Source: JAYQKL01 sp049890195
GTDB lineage: Bacteria; Pseudomonadota; Alphaproteobacteria; RS24
Assembly: GCA_049890195.1 (NCBI GenBank)
Contig: JBMHBY010000001.1
Location: forward strand, 1 to 64,000
Direction: 5' to 3'
Length of the DNA: 64,000 nucleotides
Below are positions 61,874 through 64,000 of the stretch, in pieces (within the stretch, counting starts at the first letter, position 1; each line of letters starts with the position of its first letter). The notes under the pieces were generated by a model. That model saw nothing but the letters and a program-made list of their open reading frames with translations. It ran no database searches and had not been told where the DNA came from. The translations under genes and the position numbers were made by a program.

Positions 61874-62554
61874 TTATTTCAAAAATTTTGCAAAACCGTC
61901 CACCGGTTCACGTTCGGTTTCCAATGAGTTGACGGGCGCATCAGGATCCGGATAGCCGAGCGCCAGCCCCATCCAGAGCATTTGTGTTTCGGGCATGTCA
62001 ATGGTTTTCGCCACAATTTCATGATGCACGGCCCAGGCCTCCTGCATACAGGTCGCCAACCCCGCCTCAATCGCCAGCAGGCTGAGGGTTTGGGCAAACA
62101 TACCGAAATGCGCCCATTGATTGCGGTCCAAAACCCGGTCAATGCAGAAGAATATGCCGACAGGAGCATCAAAGAAATTAAAATTCCGGCCCATGGCGGC
62201 CATGCGCCCCTGTTTGTCGTCACGGGCGATCCCCATCAGCTCATACATGTCCGCACCGACCTTGCGGCTGCGGGCTTTGTAGATGTCCGGCATCGGGTCG
62301 GGATAGACATTATATTCAGGCATGGCGGTCATCGGCGTTTCCTTGATGGTTTCCATCATCTGCTGTTTGAAGGCGGCCAACTTGTCGCCCATCAGAACAT
62401 AAATGTGCCAGGGTTGCAGGTTGCCGCCGGATGGTGCGCGGGCAGATTGCTCCAGCAGACCCCGCACCGTCTCCTCCGGCACTTGTTTGTCCAGAAAAAC
62501 CCGGATGGATTTGCGTTGGTTCACGGCCTCTGAAACGCTTATGCGGTCTGACAT
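61874..62554 (-). CDS. Nitroreductase family protein
   Basis: A 226-aa FMN oxidoreductase. 'RKSIRVFLDKQVPEETVRGLLEQSARAPSGGNLQPWHIYVL' is the FMN-binding N-terminal region; 'GLATCMQEAW' and the C-terminal 'LGLALGYPDP'-type strand are conserved. GGGGGAGA precedes the ATG at 62554; the frame is open to 62656. Natural substrate unknown. It lies 38 nt upstream of hisN on the same strand. Confidence 0.92.
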   Translation of the reverse strand: MSDRISVSEAVNQRKSIRVFLDKQVPEETVRGLLEQSARAPSGGNLQPWHIYVLMGDKLAAFKQQMMETIKETPMTAMPEYNVYPDPMPDIYKARSRKVGADMYELMGIARDDKQGRMAAMGRNFNFFDAPVGIFFCIDRVLDRNQWAHFGMFAQTLSLLAIEAGLATCMQEAWAVHHEIVAKTIDMPETQMLWMGLALGYPDPDAPVNSLETEREPVDGFAKFLK

Positions 62555-62775
62555 GTGGACTCTCCCCCGATGAAATTGCCTCAGCCTAACGTGATTTTTT
62601 GGTGCCGCACAGCCGAAAAGCTGGCGTTTGGTAAAACCCGCAGGCCAATCAGGCATGTGACGATTTTACAACATTTTGAAGTAAATATTGTGCAAGCCTT
62701 GAAATCAGGACTTTTTTGATACGTTCTCCCACGCGGCTCATATAAGTTTAGGGGGTCGAATCCATGGAGGGAAGA

Positions 62776-64000
62776 ATGACAAAATTCAGCAAAATCCTGC
62801 TGGGCGGCTCAGTTTTGAGTCTTCTGGCATTTCCGGCTGCAGCGCAGTTGGATGAAATCATCGTGACGGCACAGTCCCGCCAACAGTCTTTGCAGGATGT
62901 TCCTGTGTCTGTTGTTGCGGTCACCGGGGACATGATGATTGAAAACAGCATCGGGAAACTTGAGGACCTTCAGGACAGCATCCCGAACTTCACACTCAAT
63001 GAAACCGGGATTTCCACGAACTACTACATTCGTGGCATCGGCTCCGGCATCAACCAGGCTTTCGAACAATCCGTCGGCACTTATATTGACGGTGTTTATT
63101 ACAGCCGTGCCCAGTCTGCACGCTCTCCGTTTCTGGATATTGAGCGCGTAGAGGTGCTGCGTGGCCCACAGACGATTCTGTTCGGCAAGAACTCCATCGG
63201 GGGTGCTCTGAACATCACAACAGCCAAGCCGACCGAGGAGTTGGAGGGCTATTTCCAGGTGTCCCAGGAGATCGAGGATGAAGAGACCATCGTGGAAGGC
63301 GCTGTGTCCGGGCCGATCTCCGACCGTGCCCGTGTCCGCCTGTCAGCCCGTTATCGGGACACGGAGGGCTTTTACACCAACGCCACACTCAATCGCGACG
63401 AGCCGCAGCGTGAAGACCTGACGGTCCGGGCGCAGTTCGAGGTTGATCTTGCCGACAACCTGACCGCCAATCTGAAGATTGAGCAGTCCGATTTTGACGT
63501 CGATGGCCGGAACATGGAAATCCAGGGGGAATTGCCCGCTGTTGCCGGACCATTCACCGGTTTGACTTATGCCCAGATTCTCGTCGGCGCCTTTGGCGCT
63601 GACGCCAGTGTCGCCAACAACATCAAGGACGGCATCAGAAGCTCCAACGGCGATTACAGCTACAATGAAACCGAAACCATTTCCCTGACCCTGAACTGGG
63701 ATCTTGACGGTTATGAGTTCAAGTCCATCACGGCGTCCACAGAGCTGGATTATGATGAGTTGTGCGACTGTGATTTCACCGGAGCGGTGGTGTTTGACGC
63801 CGGGCTGCAGGAAACCTATGAGCAGATCAGTCAGGAATTCCGCCTGACCTCACCGGCCAATGAAACCTTCGACTATATTGTCGGCGCCTATTATCAGGAC
63901 TCCGACCACAACTACAACGACCAGATCAATGTCGCCGCCAACTCACTTCTGGTGCCGGCTGTCAACGGCAGGAGCCCGGGTGCCGGTACGCTGATTTCAG
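62776..64000 (+). CDS. TonB-dependent receptor, N-terminal part (cut by window end)
   Basis: At least 408 codons, running off the right edge. The signal peptide (ILLGGSVLSLLAFPAAAQ) is followed by the plug: 'LDEIIVTAQSRQQSLQDVPVSV', 'YYIRGIGSGINQAFEQSVGTYIDGVYYSR', 'IERVEVLRGPQTILFGKNSIGGALNI'. This pattern is typical of large (~750-800 aa) receptors of sphingomonad-like bacteria for aromatic, terpenoid or polysaccharide-derived nutrients. GGAGG lies 5 nt before ATG 62776; the in-frame ATG at 62764 overlaps that site. A TTGATA/TATAAG pair with a long 19-bp spacer (62716-62746) is a weak promoter candidate. Confidence 0.93.
   Translation, partial: MTKFSKILLGGSVLSLLAFPAAAQLDEIIVTAQSRQQSLQDVPVSVVAVTGDMMIENSIGKLEDLQDSIPNFTLNETGISTNYYIRGIGSGINQAFEQSVGTYIDGVYYSRAQSARSPFLDIERVEVLRGPQTILFGKNSIGGALNITTAKPTEELEGYFQVSQEIEDEETIVEGAVSGPISDRARVRLSARYRDTEGFYTNATLNRDEPQREDLTVRAQFEVDLADNLTANLKIEQSDFDVDGRNMEIQGELPAVAGPFTGLTYAQILVGAFGADASVANNIKDGIRSSNGDYSYNETETISLTLNWDLDGYEFKSITASTELDYDELCDCDFTGAVVFDAGLQETYEQISQEFRLTSPANETFDYIVGAYYQDSDHNYNDQINVAANSLLVPAVNGRSPGAGTLIS

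Overview
The window is chromosomal DNA of a free-living alphaproteobacterium. Supporting signs are the rRNA operon order 23S-5S-tRNA-fMet, a tRNA-His without an encoded G-1, the phoR-pstSCAB-phoU-phoB order, a pyruvate dehydrogenase E1-beta with its own lipoyl domain, a KpsF/GutQ-type sugar-phosphate isomerase, and an ECF sigma/anti-sigma/Spy-like sensor triplet. Two TonB-dependent receptors, a porin and a secreted GH16 glucanase suggest an aquatic oligotrophic heterotroph. The order cannot be fixed from the sequence alone. I found no insertion sequence, integrase, prophage, plasmid function or CRISPR array, so this is mostly ordinary chromosome.

Layout. 1-795: end of an rRNA operon (23S 3' part, 5S, tRNA-fMet, terminator). 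799-17423: lipid- or steroid-like oxidoreductase region with three SDRs, two sterol-desaturase-family membrane proteins, a DUF1295 (steroid 5-alpha-reductase-like) protein, a ketosteroid-isomerase-fold protein, a sulfotransferase, a DUF1214-like protein and an old yellow enzyme. Interspersed are a GH16 glucanase, DUF4260, PsiE, MnmC, Pgi and a class II aldolase. 17617-22283: porin and the pdhA-pdhB-pdhC operon. 22284-31974: crotonase, FGGY kinase, a very short candidate gene with its own promoter and terminator, a FAD protein, glutathione peroxidase, metallo-beta-lactamase and HIT proteins, a Baeyer-Villiger-type monooxygenase, an SDR, DUF2256 and an iron-type ABC permease. 32021-39695: DUF6324, tRNA-His and the complete phosphate regulon cluster behind a PHO box. 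39698-42074: stress triplet (sensor, anti-sigma, ECF sigma) and a GntR regulator. 42127-45724: an acidic coiled-coil protein, a GAF/membrane protein paired with an ABC ATPase lacking two catalytic residues, and msrA. 45718-52363: TonB receptor, kdsD, galU, MltB-like transglycosylase and gltD. 52375-57054: gltB. 57420-64000: esterase, NSS transporter, lysophospholipase-like hydrolase, hisN-like phosphatase, nitroreductase and the start of a second TonB receptor, cut by the window end.

How the parts fit. The 2.8-6.8 kb (+) block and the 6.8-10.5 kb (-) block converge with 3 bp between their stops. Together they hold activities expected for modifying a polycyclic or isoprenoid lipid: hydroxylation, ketone/alcohol interconversion, double-bond reduction, isomerisation and sulfate transfer or removal. 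The Baeyer-Villiger-type monooxygenase, the SDR at 29 kb and the crotonase could feed the same catabolism, but this is inference. The phosphate cluster is self-contained: sensing (PhoR/PhoB/PhoU), uptake (PstSCAB), a PHO box, and a strong intercistronic hairpin after pstS.

The least explained items are the 30-codon unit at 24660-24873, the GAF/ABC pair at 43198-45032, the acidic coiled-coil protein at 42127-43038, the orphan plus-strand terminator at 41363-41391, and the lipoyl-less E2 at 21363-22283.
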